64,000 nt of DNA. Source: Saussurea involucrata. Its lineage: Eukaryota > Streptophyta > Magnoliopsida > Asterales > Asteraceae. The number at the start of each line of letters is the position of its first letter. Positions within the stretch are counted from its first letter, which is position 1. The stretch is taken from contig CM066317.1 of NCBI GenBank assembly GCA_033807775.1, positions 12,473,370-12,537,369 on the forward strand, given 5' to 3'. The notes below the pieces were generated by a model. That model saw only the letters and a program-made list of their open reading frames with translations, was not told the DNA's origin and did no database searches. The translations under genes and the position numbers were made by a program. Shown here piece after piece: positions 23,161 to 36,964 of this stretch.

Positions 23161-25423
23161 CATTATTTATAGAGCAAAGTACATTTTGTACCAGTGATTT
23201 GTTAGAAGATACTACTTTCATCCTCTTGGTTTAAAAATCGGTTTTTGTCCTTGTGGTTCACAATTTGTTTCATTTTCTCTTTTGGGATTAACTTTGTTAA
23301 AAGAAATCGTTAACATGAAAACAAATTAGTCTTTTGACATTTTTTCTTTTTTTTCTTTTTTATTTTTATTAAAATTATATTTTATGATAAATATAAATAT
23401 ACCACTTCGGCCTTCCCTACCAACATACCCCACCGAGCACAAGGCTCGATCTCGGTCACATAGGGTATCTCCGGCGACCTAAGGCATCTATCCTTGCCCT
23501 TCATCGACGCCACCACTATTAATTGTTCCCTTACATTTTAACCAGGAAAATACCCGGGTAAGTATTTTCTCGGGATTGTCCAAGCCCGCTTTTCTAACGG
23601 GCCGGGTGGGGCGTGTCTAGCAGCGGACAGTACGTATCTAAACTATATTATAATGCAACATATCTAGTATAAATATTACTCCTTCCGTCCAAAAATAGTT
23701 ATCTACATTTCTATATATTCTCTACTAAAACGATCGATTTTATCGCCAATTCATATTTTTTAGAACTTAAAAAAAGGAAATGTGCATGCTCTATGTTTTG
23801 TAAAACTATTTTTTTTCTTCTGCACTAAGTTTTCTTTGCAAGTTACCAAACGAGGTCGCAAAAAACATGCTTGTGTTTACGGTGGGGAGTCAAGTCTTAG
23901 GAGTCACGTTAAAGCCATGATGTTTTCAAAGCGGGTCTTATGACAGTAAATCTCTATATCATATGTAAATGTATCTTTTTCACTAATACCAAATAAGTCA
24001 ATAATATTAAATAATTCAAATTAAGTTACATATTAAAAACTAACAAATATGACATAGAAAAAGTAAGAAAATCAAACATTCTCGTTAGTTGTTACAAAAA
24101 TCGCGCATTGAGTCTAGCGTGTCATAGGCTTAATATGGCATGACACAAGTTTTGAGCCACGACGATTGTTACGGCGAGTTTTTTAAAAAAATTATTATAT
24201 CCTGTTGGAAAATAGGTTATACTTGACTTATCTCTGACCCAATCCTAACCCCTTGTAATGAGAGTGAAGATGAAAATCTTCAAATTTGAAGATTTCTCCG
24301 AATGAGAGAGATAAATAATTTTTTATTCATTCTATCAATGAAATTGGGTGTTTCGAGAAAAAATAATATATTATAAGTTGTATTGAATATTTTAACAATA
24401 TACAATTGTATGATCTCCAAAATTAGAGAATCCATTATTCCATTGGGATTTGGGAATGAAGATAATTTTTTTTTAAATTTGACTTTTTACTAGTCCATTT
24501 TGGAGAATTTGTTGGAAATGCTCTAAGGGTTATATTATTTTTATTTTTTAACGGGGTGAGGGACCCACAAAGCCGAACAAACTACTATGGCTATATACTC
24601 GGGGTTTTGGATTTTAGGTTTTCTTTATACAAGCTCGGTCTTCAGTTCTAAAATATTTTTTTAACGGGTTCTCAATTCAATTTGGTTTGGAACGTGAATT
24701 TAATTAGTTCATGTGTTTTTCCAAACTTCAAACAAAATTACTTTATATTTTTAAGTTAGAAAAACATTAGGATCAATTTAATTTAGATCGTTCTGATTTT
24801 TTGTTACATTATTTGGATAAGTTAATTTGACTTATTTTGGATCCATTAACAACCCAATTTTATAAAAAAATTGCCTTTGTTTTTTATAGATAGAATGATC
24901 ATGAATACTACTGCAATTGAATTATAAGTTAAAATGGTCGTATAAATATATATATAGTTGTAAAACATGTGTTTTTATCACTGTTATAAAAGGCTCGCCG
25001 CGACAGCCGCCATGGCGCGCCGTGACTCAAGGCTTGTGTCTCACGCCACGTTATGCATGTGGCACGCGCACGCCATGGTCTAATGTGCGGTCTTTTATAA
25101 CGCGATATTTGATTTTTTTTTACGTTTTTAATACCTTATTGGTAGTTTTTAATATATAACCTAATTAACTTGTATATTATCATTGACTCGTCGATTAATC
25201 GTAAAAACCATATGTTTTTATATATAATATTATATATGATATAGTGATTTGCCGTCATAAGTCACGCCTTGATAAATGTCATGGCCTCGCCGTGACTTCT
25301 AAGGCTTGAGGTTTTGCCTTGCCGCCACGCCACGCCTCGCGTCATTTAGAACATTGGTTTTTATGTCATATATCTTTCTTAACCGTGATTATTTGGTACA
25401 GTTTTTGTACGTGTTTTAAAATC
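23161..25423. other. Intergenic with degenerate element traces
   Basis: 23170-23330 starts AAGTACATTTTGTACCAGTG with TTTGTCCTTGTGGTT phrases, a one-sided relic of the TTTGGTCCCT Mutator-like type. 24205-24525 begins near GTTGGAAAATAGG and ends TTTGTTGGAAATGCTCTAAG, recalling a decayed GAGCATCTCCAAC MITE. 24985-25360 is GC-richer with CGCCGTGAC and CACGCC words in both orientations. No gene-like frame. Confidence 0.4.
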
Positions 25424-25426
25424 TAA

Positions 25427-26559
25427 GACCATGAGTACCCGTACCCTTTGAACCCTTGCCACCTCAACGCCACATCAACTTTTCTCTCTTACCCTTTCAA
25501 CCCTAAAAGTGGAGTACCAGTACCCTTTGAACCCTTGCCACCTCATTCATTTTAATTCTTTTATTTATACATTTAATTATTTAACAAAATAAAAATATTT
25601 ATATATTTTTTAATAAATAAAAATAAGATAAATAATAAAAATAAAAAGTCATATCATTCATTAAAAAATTAAAAAATACAAAATACAAAACACTAAAAAT
25701 TATGATATTTTCTAATTTTCTCTTTTCTCGCTAAAGTAGCCCTCAAAACGTCTCCCGAAAGGTGATCATGCGGGGATATGAAAAACTCGAAGTCTTGTTG
25801 ATATCGTTTTTCTCGTTCGAGTTCCAACTTATCTCGTTCGAGTTTTTTCATTTTGTACTCCATTGTACCCTCAATCTGCTCGTTGAACGAGCCTATGGTC
25901 GTCAACAACCGAGTAACACTTCCGTCCGTATTCGACCCGGTCGTATTACTCGTTGATGTTTTTTTTGCCTTGTTTCTCCCGATAGGTCGTTGAAGCTGCT
26001 CGACCTCGTCGACCCGAACATCTTCATCGTCATCATCGGAAGGTTTGGTACGTTTTGAACCCCGGGATGAATTTGTCGACATCGTTGGAACCGTTGCCCA
26101 TAATCTTGTTGAGAAAACGGTTGTTGCGGAACATAACCTTGTTGAGAAAACGGTTGGAAGCCAAGTTCCGGGTCTTGTTGCGGTGTATCCGGTCGGTTAC
26201 GACGGGATGTAGGTGTGGTGTTTGGATTCATGATGAAATTTGAGAGAAATGGAAGAAGGTATTGAATTTGAGAGAAATGGAAGAAGGTATTGAATTTGAG
26301 AGAATTCGGTGTGAAAAAATAAGATGTTTGGATTAATATATATAGTGTGATTAATTTGAAAAAAAAATTAAAAAATATATTTTTTAAACAAACTAGCCGT
26401 TCAACGGCATTTTTTTTAAAAAAAATTTAAAAATTAAAATAAAATGGCACGGGTTCATCGGGTTGGGGAACCCGATACCCCGAACCCTCCCCCTACCCGC
26501 AGACCCCGTACCCGAGCCCGCTGAACCCTTGCCTTACCCGGGAGCCGCTACGCATGGCC
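25427..26559 (-). mobile_element. Harbinger-type element carrying a deleted Myb/NAM-like ORF
   Basis: It starts GACCATGAGTACCCG and ends CGCATGGCC, with TAA on both sides (25424-25426, 26560-26562). GTACCC and GAACCCTTGCC words lie near both ends in opposite orientation. Inside is a minus-strand coding relic. PIF/Harbinger elements encode a transposase plus a Myb/SANT-like protein, so this is probably a non-autonomous derivative that kept part of the second ORF and lost the transposase. Confidence 0.72.
25693..26231 (-). pseudogene. Internally deleted Myb/NAM-associated Harbinger ORF
   Basis: The frame from 26231 begins MNPNTTPTSRRNRPDTPQQ with QPFSQQ repeats; a second, overlapping frame runs from 26082 to 25693 in another phase. 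Its DDDDEDVRVDEVEQLQRPIG, NKAKK and C-terminal KLERDKLELEREKRYQQDFE resemble the NAM-associated C-terminal region of plant proteins often mislabelled glutathione S-transferase T3-like. The trihelix DNA-binding part expected between them is missing and the phase changes near 26050, so an internal deletion removed it. Upstream of the start is a 29-bp tandem duplication (about 26238-26300). Without the DNA-binding domain and transposase it is probably not functional. Confidence 0.7.
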
Positions 26560-26562
26560 TAA

Positions 26563-27722
26563 CTGATCAAAGATATATAGAAAAGTCCTTAATAACCCTA
26601 CAAAATACTTAAACCGGACACCTATATATATATATATATATATATAACTATATTTAGTTAGGTCAATGATGTGATATTTTATAATATTTTTTTATTGTAA
26701 CTTATAAAGAAATATAGTGTTATTTTGGGTCCCATACAAATATTATTTGAAATATTTAAGCACATAATATATATTTTTAAAATTATACAGAATTCTGTCT
26801 TATTATTGTTATGGGGGTAGTGAAAGAGACATACCACAAAAACATTTCTAGGGAAAATCAAACGTTATGTCTAATATGAAACAAAAAAGATATAAAATTT
26901 TGAAAAATGGCATAGGACCAAACGACTCGTATTGTAGTCTGACCCCAACAACTTTGATAAAGACTGTATTGGGAAAGGAAGTAACTATCAATGGCGTGTA
27001 GGAAAAATGTGTGGAGTCATAGGGAAAAACCGACATCTGTTCTACACTTAAATACGGAACATAACTGGTCAAAATACGATAGATATATGTTAGGCTAAGA
27101 CCGCGGTTGATTTGTTGGTAGGATATATATATATATGTATGTACGTTTCAATGGGTGGCTATGTTTTTTAACAACGACATTGATGCGGTTTGATGCGACA
27201 TTGATGCGGTTTGTGAATTCGACTAAGAACACATAAGATGGCTTTACGAGTTTTTGATCCACTTTAATAGTGGACCGTTCAACAAAGATATTGGGTTTGC
27301 CCTTAGTCGTGTTGGTTTCTGTTTGAAATATATGCATTTTATACGTAAGTGTTCCGCAATGTTTGATATAGTTTTTATGTCGGTCAGTACCAGGTATGGT
27401 TGATTGTACGATATTTTTTATGTTTAAAAACTTTTAATAATAAAACTAGTGTAACGGACGTTTACTTCTTCATGTTTAGCTGATTTTTTTTTTTCAGTTA
27501 CCGTAACAAACATTTGATTATTCTTATTTCATACATATTTCATCTTATAAACAAATTATCAATCAATCTAATATCTATTAAATTTAATGTGATATTTTTC
27601 TACATAATAAAATATCACCATAATATAACTTAACAATATACATCTATTTCATTAATCTTTGCAAAATGTATCAATTATGGGTCAAAATTTATACGAAATA
27701 AAATATTATGTGGTTCACTCGT
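26563..27722. other. Intergenic, no feature recognised
   Basis: AT-rich with a short (TA)n tract at 26623-26645 and a duplicated TTGATGCGGTTTG-type unit (27180-27213). Small frames have no protein-like features. Confidence 0.45.
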
Positions 27723-27731
27723 TAAAAAAAA

Positions 27732-29030
27732 GGAAAATTAATTAAAATGCTCCAAGTTGACCAACGACTTATTGAAATACCCAAAAATCCTCCAATTTCA
27801 CGAAAATACCCAAAATATCAGTGAAAGAATGCGTGATCACAGACTCTTTTTGTGAATTGGATTTTTGTCCGAGAAACTAATTATTGGTCCGTGAAGATGA
27901 ATTTTTTCTTTGAAATGATGAATTTTTTCCGTGAGACTCACCTTTTGTAGTATTGAGAAATACAAGATTTGGTCCGTGAGACTCAATTTGTTTACCATCA
28001 GGGGGCGTTTGGTTCACGGATTCTGATGGAATTGGAATGTCGAATTTCATTCCTTCGTTTAGTTCATTCTGAAGGATTTTGATGAAATTGGAATTGATGG
28101 AATGTTGTATTTTCATAATTCCAAATATACCCTTTAACTTAAATATAACATAATTTAATTTAATACTTTAGGTTTTTATTTTATATTTTATATTTTATAT
28201 TTTGATTTTATTTTGATTTTTATATTTTATATTTTTAACTTTAATTTTATATAATATAATTTAATACATTTTTTATTTTTTCAAAATATAGTTTTGTTTG
28301 TTTGACAATATATTTTACCTGGGTTGTGTATATTATATTTTTTTGGGCATTAAAGTATTTAAAAATTATTTTATTAAAGTATTTTTAGTGAAAAAAATAT
28401 ATTTAATGATTATTTCATTAAAGAATTTTTTGTTTTAAAAACTTAAAACTTATCAAAAAGGGTATTTTGGTCATTTATAATAAATTCATTCCAATTTCAA
28501 AGCTACATTCTGTGAACCAAACAGACAAATTCCAATAACTTTAACAGATTTCATTCCAATTTTGTCAACCAAACAGTTGGTCAAACCTGACAACATTCCA
28601 TTCTAATTCTTTCAAAGTCAAATTTTATTGACAGATTCGATATCATCCAAAAACATTCTGCAAACCAAACGCCACCTCAGTATAAAACAATTGTGGAATT
28701 CATTAGTATTTCTCAATACTCAATTTGTTTTTTATTTAGATTAAATTATTTGTTTACCCATTTCACGGAAAATTGTTTATCCGTGAGACTCAATTTTTAA
28801 ACATTAAATTTGTTTGTCTGTGAAATAAATTATTTAGAAATTTTTTTATTTAGCTCAAACCAATTCACGGAAAAAAATTCAATCATTTACTGATAAAAAT
28901 CCAATTCACAAAAGAAGTTCGTGGTCACGCATTTTTTCACGGATATTTTTGATATTTTCGTGAAATTGGAGAAATTTTACGTATTTTAATAAGTCAACGG
29001 TCAAACATAGAGTATTTTAATTAATTTCTC
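27732..29030. mobile_element. Mutator-type element, 9-bp duplication, with nested Harbinger MITE
   Basis: Left GGAAAATTAATTAAAATGCT pairs with right TATTTTAATTAATTTCTC. Flanks are the 9-bp TAAAAAAAA (27723-27731, 29031-29039). Inward from the ends, CCAATTTCACGAAAATA and its complement and TCCGTGAGACTCA words recur. The termini match the 13711 element, so it belongs to the same superfamily with a different interior. The Harbinger-type copy at 28001-28676 is inserted inside. Confidence 0.88.
28001..28676. mobile_element. Harbinger-type MITE (676 bp) nested in the Mutator-type element
   Basis: Starts GGGGGCGTTTGGTTCACGGA and ends TTCTGCAAACCAAACGCCACC, flanked by TCA (27998-28000, 28677-28679). 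Same family as the shell at 19921-21799. Its centre is nearly pure AT (28140-28450). Confidence 0.85.
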
Positions 29031-29039
29031 TAAAAAAAA

Positions 29040-29552
29040 TCGTTATTGTTAATTAATGCAACTAAACAAGAAAAATTTATATATATAATGTCAACGCATA
29101 AATCCATGGAGACGCAGAATTATTTGACTTACTTTCTGCGTCAACATTAAGGGTCAACTCCTTGCAGTCTTTACTCTGTCACTTTCTTTTACTGAAAGTT
29201 TACATAAGCCCCTAAACTATCAATAACACGATATAAGTGCCTCTTACTTTTCTAAATGTCAAAATAGACACTTTCTTTTAAAGTTTAAAACCAAAAGGTC
29301 CGAAACCACTTGGACCAACTTTATGATCTTCTACAGGGAGGATCCATTAAGCCCCAAGGCGGGTCTCGTACATCTGTTTAGCTTATTGCATTAAGTAGAT
29401 TTTTTTCTTAATGAAAGGTGAATTCGTTAAACTTTGAAAGATGTTTCAGAATACTAGAAATAAAAAAAACCCGAATAAGTATCGAAATCAAGAAAAAAAA
29501 CTAAAAATTTAAAAAAATTATTCGAGATTGAATTATGCTAAAATACATCGAT
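29040..29552. other. Intergenic, no feature recognised
   Basis: AT-rich sequence without terminal repeats, RNA gene or protein-like frame. Confidence 0.45.
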
Positions 29553-29557
29553 GATTT

Positions 29558-29841
29558 TGTTAGTCCCATTTTAAACAAGACAACGATTCATATATTGATG
29601 TAGATAGTAGCAAGAAGATAGATAATCAAAGTGGTGTATTATTCAAGATGAAAGCAACCTAGAGAGTCTAGAACACACACTACACCAAGGAGGCTACATT
29701 GCAATGGCTAACTCTCACAAACCCTAGTTACACACACTAAACATTATATACCCAATTGTTACACTATTAAGCCCAAGCCCATATTACAATTAATACCCCT
29801 TTACAAAACTATCTTATAATTGGACATTTTGTGTCCTAACA
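29558..29841 (-). mobile_element. Solo copia-type LTR (284 bp) with 5-bp duplication
   Basis: On the minus strand it reads TGTTAGGACACAAAATG ... GGGACTAACA with TG...CA ends. GATTT flanks both sides (29553-29557, 29842-29846). A TATATAATG box lies on the minus strand near 29745. No interior is attached, so it formed by LTR-LTR recombination. Confidence 0.88.
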
Positions 29842-29846
29842 GATTT

Positions 29847-30763
29847 TAAGATGACTTTAATTCATCTTAAAAGTACACTCACTCAGCAAAAAAAATATTG
29901 GGTCCGTCGTTGAATTCTTCTCTACCACTTAATAACATATTCACATAAAAATGTTTCATTTACCCTCGTTTGTTCTCATCTGTAATTGTATTGTAAGGCA
30001 AGTAACTAAAAGGAAAAAACTTCTATTATTCGATTGCTGTTAGGAGTACCTTGTGTATATGATGGCTAACTATGACCCAATGTTATTGCAAACTGAAATG
30101 CAAGCTACATTGTTTTACTGCTTTTGTGTTCTTCACTTCGACACACACTGGTTTGATTAAAAAACATATTCTTGTGCATTTTTACAAACTTTTTTTTTCA
30201 ATCTAGAGGCCTGACCAAAGTTGGTCTGTATGGTAGAAAAATGTCTGCATATTTATATGTTCCTCATATTCTATTCCCAAATAAGATATACTAAGAATGT
30301 TTAATTTGATTTGGTTTTATCAATATATTTATGCCACTTATTTATCATATAAGTTTTTTTTAATCTTACTCTTTTAATGTATAATATTCTTTTCACCTAA
30401 AAAAATTGTAAAACAATGGTTTTCAAATGTCACAACAAATTCCATTGTTTCATTTTTGACATATTTCAAGCTCATTTATTATTTGTTTTTCCTTTTCCTT
30501 TTCCATCTATTATGACAAATTTAGTATGTAAAATAGGTTTCTCTAGCATTAGCTAAAAATATAGGGACTTGTTTTGACTTTTAGCAGATGATAAGGAGGT
30601 GTTTCTGTAATTAGAATAATGCTTCCAGAAACTTTAAGGTAGGAATGTAAAAACGCATACTAGTCAACGTGTCCGGAAAAACAAGTTCTCAAACCATTTT
30701 CGTCTTTCGATACACATTTTTATAAAAATCTTATTTTTTCACTTATTCTAACTTATTATATTA
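29847..30763. other. Intergenic, no feature recognised
   Basis: AT-rich, with no gene-like frame, terminal repeats or structured RNA that I can support. Confidence 0.45.
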
Positions 30764-31668
30764 AGGGGGGTGTTTGGGAGTGTTTTTTGAGTCCAAAAGC
30801 GCTTATTGACTTATTGCTTTTGAAAAAGGAGTTTTTAAAAAAGTGTTTGGATTAGCTTTTGTGGTAGAAAAAGTCAATAAGTTATTTTTTAAAAAGTGTT
30901 TGGCTTAGCTTATACATGTAAAATGACCAAAAAGGACATGCCTATATATTTTTGGGAAATTAATTAAAATACCCCAAGTTTGACCAAGTGTTACCAAAAT
31001 ACCACAAATCTCTCCCACTTTGCAAAAATACCCATTTTTTCCGCGATCGCGGGTCAGGGACCATTTCTGACACTTTTTTAAATTGCAGGGACCATTTTTG
31101 AAAAATGGAATCCCGCGATCGCGGGCTCATCCCGCGATGGGATACTTTTTGTGACTTTTCAATTTAAAGGGACCATTTTTGAAAAATTCCAGGGACCATT
31201 TTTGAAAATATGATCCGCGTAGACACTGTAGCACCCCGCGTAATTTGATTTGGAATGTTACACTTTCAACCCCTATACTTATTTACTAAATTTACTTTAT
31301 ACCTTTTACTTTCATTATTTTAATTTTACATTTAACACATATAATCGTTTATTAACTAAAATACGTTAAAAAATACGTTTTAATTTTAACAAATTACACC
31401 ATTATAATCGTCTCTTCGATACGTTCGAAATGAGCCCAATCTTGAATTTTTTTGGATTTATATATTTTAATATATATCATATACAGTTATACACTACATA
31501 TATATTTTAATATATATCTCTTATTTTTTTTTCAATTTTGTTTTAGTTACATGTTGAAAAATTACTCAATTCCTCTAACATAAGGGTCTTAATTGGAAAG
31601 ACTTTAAAAAAGCTCCGATAACTTATTGAAAGATTATTTGAATGAGGTTTTCATACCCAAACATGACC
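30764..31668. mobile_element. Diverged MITE interrupted by a Mutator-type arm
   Basis: The left end AGGGGGGTGTTTGGGAG and right end TACCCAAACATGACC are imperfect inverted repeats, with TTA outside both. The middle is interrupted by the sequence at 30954-31545. Superfamily uncertain. Confidence 0.5.
30954..31545. mobile_element. Single arm of a Mutator-type element
   Basis: It begins GGGAAATTAATTAAAATACC, the family terminus, then has GCGATCGCGGG twice and the CTATACTTATTTACT text also found in the 13711 element. The opposite arm and terminus are missing, so the copy is truncated; the right boundary is approximate. Confidence 0.75.
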
Positions 31669-31671
31669 TTA

Positions 31672-32774
<1,103 letters not shown>

Positions 32775-33016
32775 AGGGTTGGGTTCACGTGAGACCAACC
32801 TGTTTTCGTGAGACAGTGAGACCACAAAATTAACACTAAACTTTTACAGTGATTTATTGTGAATGAAAGAAAAACAGTTAACATTTACAACAAAAACACT
32901 GCGAAGATTTACCATCTCAATACCTTCACAGTCTTTTGCTGTGAAGGTTTAGTGTTAATTTTGTGGTCTCACGGTCTCACAGAAATAGCATAGTCGATCT
33001 CACATGATCTCAAGTC
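32775..33016. mobile_element. Palindromic element between (TA)n tracts, family B
   Basis: Inverted segments include GTGAGACCACAAAATTAACA on the left and its complement on the right, and the element sits between (TA)n tracts. The starting text GGGTTGGGTTCACGTGAGA is similar to the one at 41597. Confidence 0.75.
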
Positions 33017-33017
33017 C

Positions 33018-33053
<36 letters not shown>

Positions 33054-33959
33054 GAGGAGGATCAAACGAAAACATGGTTATAAGTGAACATGAAACAGCC
33101 AAATCATGTTGATTTTGCAATGTAATTACATGCGATTAAGAAACATGATCAATGCAAGGTTGAGCGGGTGATTTGGTCGGCGACCTCTGATCGCAGTCAA
33201 AGTCGTATGAATCACATGTGATTCTACACATGATTTTTGTAAGGATGTTTTCTTTGGCAACCCGAAGCCAAATAAGGCGGTGATCATGGAGAACATTATA
33301 ACCCATGCTTACTTTTGGTTAATCATAGAAGTAGCAATTTGTCTATTAATTGGGTTAGTTGGCTTGCAAATCTTTCCCTTACTGTTCCTTCTTTGTAATT
33401 GTTTCTTTTCATAATTTCTTGTTAGTTTTATAAAATTCTGTCATTCAAAAATATATATCAACTTATCATCTTTAGTTAACATGTATCCATATTATATTTA
33501 TAAAGAATTTCAGAAACTTTCAAAAACAAATTTTTATGCATCAAGTATAGTTTATTGATGCATATTACTCAAAATTCAAGATTACAAGTAAATGATGCAT
33601 GAATATAATTATTAAAGTTGACTGTTTAAATTCATACATAACAAACATAATCAAATATATGATAAATATCTTATTTTAAACATAAAAAATCTTTAATTAG
33701 GATATCATTGAATTCTAACATAATATTTAATTATTATTTTATAAAAACTAACATTTTAAAAACCTATTACAAATTACATCATTATCAAACCTAAATTAAA
33801 ATATAATAAAAAATTAAACTAAACATATTTATAAAAAAACCTTTATAGCTTTCTCAAAATCACACAAATCGTATTATAAAATCGACAAAGAAAAAAACAT
33901 TAAAATCAAGATGTATGATGTTGCATTGCATAAGTACAATTCGAAGTTATAAAAAAATA
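33017..33959. other. (TA)n-(GA)n tract and intergenic sequence
   Basis: After the (TA)n and GAGAGA tract (33018-33055), GGATCAAACGAAAACATGG resembles the end of family A, with one AATCACATGTGATT at about 33212, but no right end is found. The rest is AT-rich without features. Confidence 0.45.
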
Positions 33960-34377
33960 GAGTAAACTTCAAATTGAGTCCCTATGGTTTGTCAAATTCA
34001 TTATTTTGAATTTTTGGTTTGAAAATTACAAGATAACTGTCGTAATTTGCAAAAACGTCTAGATCTTGTTCCTCACTCTAGTGATAGTTTAAAAAATCCG
34101 TTAAATAAAGGACATTTTCTTTTACTAATTTTTTTTGTCTTTTATCCAATCAAAAACCACATGAACCAAATCATAAAATTGTTTTTAGTTAGATGATAAA
34201 AAAAAGAGTGATAAAATGAAGAAAATACCTCGAATAATCTAATGTAAAAAAATTGTGGTTTTAAAAAAAAAAGAACTAAATCAAAACATTTTTGCAAACT
34301 ACGATGAATATCTTATAATTTTAAAACCGTAAAAACAGAAAATAACAAACGTTAAGGACCAAATTTGTAGTTTACTC
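33960..34377. mobile_element. Degenerate Mutator-like element (GAGTAAAC ends)
   Basis: GAGTAAACTTCAAATTGAGTCCC at the left pairs loosely with GGACCAAATTTGTAGTTTACTC at the right. The flanks do not give a clean 9-bp duplication, so the copy is old or the ends are off by a few bases. Confidence 0.5.
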
Positions 34378-34512
34378 TAAAAGTATTGATGATGGCCGTC
34401 TTGTTTTAGAAACATTCTTAATTTGGCAACTATTAAAAAAATCAATTTTATATGATTAATCAAATAATGTTGGATTAATTTTGAAAAGTAAAACAATGTA
34501 TAAAAATAATTA

Positions 34513-35542
34513 GAGTTAGAGGTGTAAATAGGTCAGGTTGGATTGGGTTCGGGTTCTACCCATTTATTATTTGGGTTGAAAACCTCAACCCAACCCAACA
34601 TGTTTAAGTAATTTCAACCCAACCCAACCTGATACTTAAATGGGTTGCTAACGGGTTGACTTGTTTATGATTTTCTCAACCCAACCTGTTTAATAAATGG
34701 GTTGAACCTGGGTTGACCCATTAAATTTTAAAACTTTAAATAAAATAAAAAAAGACTAAAACATAATTCCATGACAAATACGCAAGTCACAACCACAAAA
34801 CCAAATAAATTGTTCAAAGTTTCAATAAAACACAATCATAAAGTAATAAATTGTTCAAAGTTTCAATAACACAACCATAAAGTCAAACAAATAAGTCTCT
34901 AAATTCTAAGTAACTCGACTTCCACTTTCACCGGCTCCAACATGAGTTTGAACGATGACATGAAATATTGGAATGATGGCATGGAATATTCAATATTTAA
35001 TAATGGAATGGAAGGAGTTCTCTTTAGTCATTTAGTGGAATCATATTTAGTTTTTTTATTAAGTTTTTGATTATTAATTATAATTAAATAATGATAATAA
35101 ATTAAAAACAAGTAATAAATGAGTTAAAATTAGGTCGAAAATTTCAACCCAACCCATTTATTAATTGGGTTAGACGGGTTAACCCATTTAACTTAAATGA
35201 GTTGAAAATCTCAACCCAACATGCTACTATTGGGTTGAGTTCAGGTTAGATTGACGGGTTGAGTCACTTTTTGCCACCCCTAATTAGAGTGAATTACACC
35301 AGTGGTTTACCCAAATTTTGGATTTGGTCCCTAAAGTACATTATCTACGGTGATGATCCATAATTTTTTAATTTACTTTCATTCATGGTTCTTTTATGTT
35401 TAATTTACTTTCACTCATGGCTTCCTATATTTAACATAAAAAACCATGAGTGAAAGTAAATCAAAAAATTAGGGATTCCCACCGTAGATAGTATACTTTA
35501 TGAATCAAGTCCAAAATTTGGGTAAGCCGGTGTAATTCACTC
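34513..35542. mobile_element. Mutator-like MITE split by a hAT MITE
   Basis: The right end is GGTGTAATTCACTC at 35542, followed by AAATAATTA (35543-35551). The left end GAGT is at 34513-34516, preceded by the same AAATAATTA (34504-34512), and continues as GAATTACACC at 35291 after the hAT insertion. Removing the hAT copy and one of its duplications leaves a MITE of about 256 bp with a perfect 9-bp target duplication. Confidence 0.9.
34517..35282. mobile_element. hAT-type MITE (766 bp) with 8-bp duplication
   Basis: Starts TAGAGGTGTAAATAGG and ends TTTTTGCCACCCCTA, flanked by perfect ATTAGAGT (34509-34516, 35283-35290). The subterminal parts are filled with CAACCC and GGGTTG words in both orientations. 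Non-coding. Confidence 0.93.
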
Positions 35543-35551
35543 AAATAATTA

Positions 35552-36955
35552 TGGTTGAAAAATTGGTGTAGTATTTGAACACAAAGTGGCTTCCAAAACC
35601 ATGACCGTAAAACCCATAGAGATGTAGAACCTACAGAAAAAGTTGGTCGTTGGTCCAAAGTGCGTATGAAATAAAAACGTTGGTCGTTGGTCCAAAGTGC
35701 AAGGGCATAGGAGTAAAAACACTAGAGAAAATATGATAGAATATTTAAAATATATATATTTTCAAGCTTAGAAAAAAAATATTTTTTTCTTTAGGAGGAC
35801 TCATCCCCCACCATTTTATATTCATCTAAGAAATCTCTAACAGATTCTTTATACTTTTTCTAAATTAGGAACTTAAAAGCTAAAATCTCTAAAATGAATT
35901 AAATTTAGTTCTAACAGATTCTCTATTTTAGAGAACTCAACATCCATTATATTATTAAAATATTATTTAAATTTATTATCTCAATACATTTTTTTAAAAT
36001 AATTTATATAAAATAATGATAACTTAATCTTATTGGTGGGAATAAATAAAAAAGTAATTTCTCTCTTCATCTAGCAAGTTTTAGAGAATTCTCTAAACTT
36101 AAAGCTTTCTCTAGTTTTCTCTATTTTAGAGAACAATATGGAGAACAAAAATGTAAGCTTCTTTATTTTAGAGAAGTTGTTGCAGATACTCTAATGATCT
36201 AAAAGTGAAGACCACTTCTTATCGTGTCATTATAACTTTTATTTTTATATATGATATTTTATTGTCATATCCAGGACACTCGCTACTAAGTTAGAGGAGG
36301 GAATGGACCCCGTAAAAAGTTAAAAAAGTGAATTTTCTAATTATTAAACTTATATATATTTGAATTTCTCTTATAAATCCTCCAATAATTTCTCGTATGA
36401 GACCCCATCAACTAAAAAAAACCTTGAAATCAACTAAAATACGAAGAAAAGAAACTCTCGAAATCAACCAAAAAAATCTCTTAAAATCGACAAAAAATCT
36501 CTTAAAATCAACCAAAAAAACTTTGAAAATACCTCGAAACAGTGTAATTAAGCTAAAACATATCGGACGACTTTGTCGATTTTTAATCTATATTAAAAAT
36601 GCCCCCATTAAAAAAATATTTCTGGATCCACCACTACTACGTCTATCAAACATTGGAAAATGTCACAACCTTGGTTTTGGGGGAATGAAAGTTTTGAAAT
36701 TAATGGTAATTTGGTTGTTTGTTCAGGGTGGAAACTTACCAACCACAAAACTTTGACTTTTGTGTCCAAAGAAATCTTAAATAATATTTTAATCCCTTAA
36801 TTATTTTAAGGAATAAAATTGTATTAAAATCAATCAATATTGGTTCATCTTGCTGGTATTTTATGAACTGCATTTCAAATAAGATTAAAACGTAAAAGAG
36901 TACTAAAGAGTTTTCATAATCACCGGTTTACTGCTAATAGTTTTTAAGTTGTATT
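35552..36955. other. Intergenic with a decayed MITE and A-rich repeats
   Basis: 35820-36195 begins AAGAAATCTCTAACAGATTC and ends GTTGTTGCAGATACTCTAATG, a worn GAGCATCTCCAAC-type MITE. 36395-36545 has imperfect repeats of AAAATCAACCAAAAAA. Neither codes for anything recognisable. Confidence 0.45.
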
Positions 36956-36964
36956 AATTATTAT

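Noticed and set aside
34517..35282. Interstitial telomere-like repeat (CAACCC / GGGTTG)
   Set aside because: The words are not in the TTTAGGG register and lie between hAT ends with an 8-bp duplication.
36397..36756. 119-codon frame
   Set aside because: Its first half translates imperfect AAAATCAACCAAAAAA repeats; no homology that I recognise.
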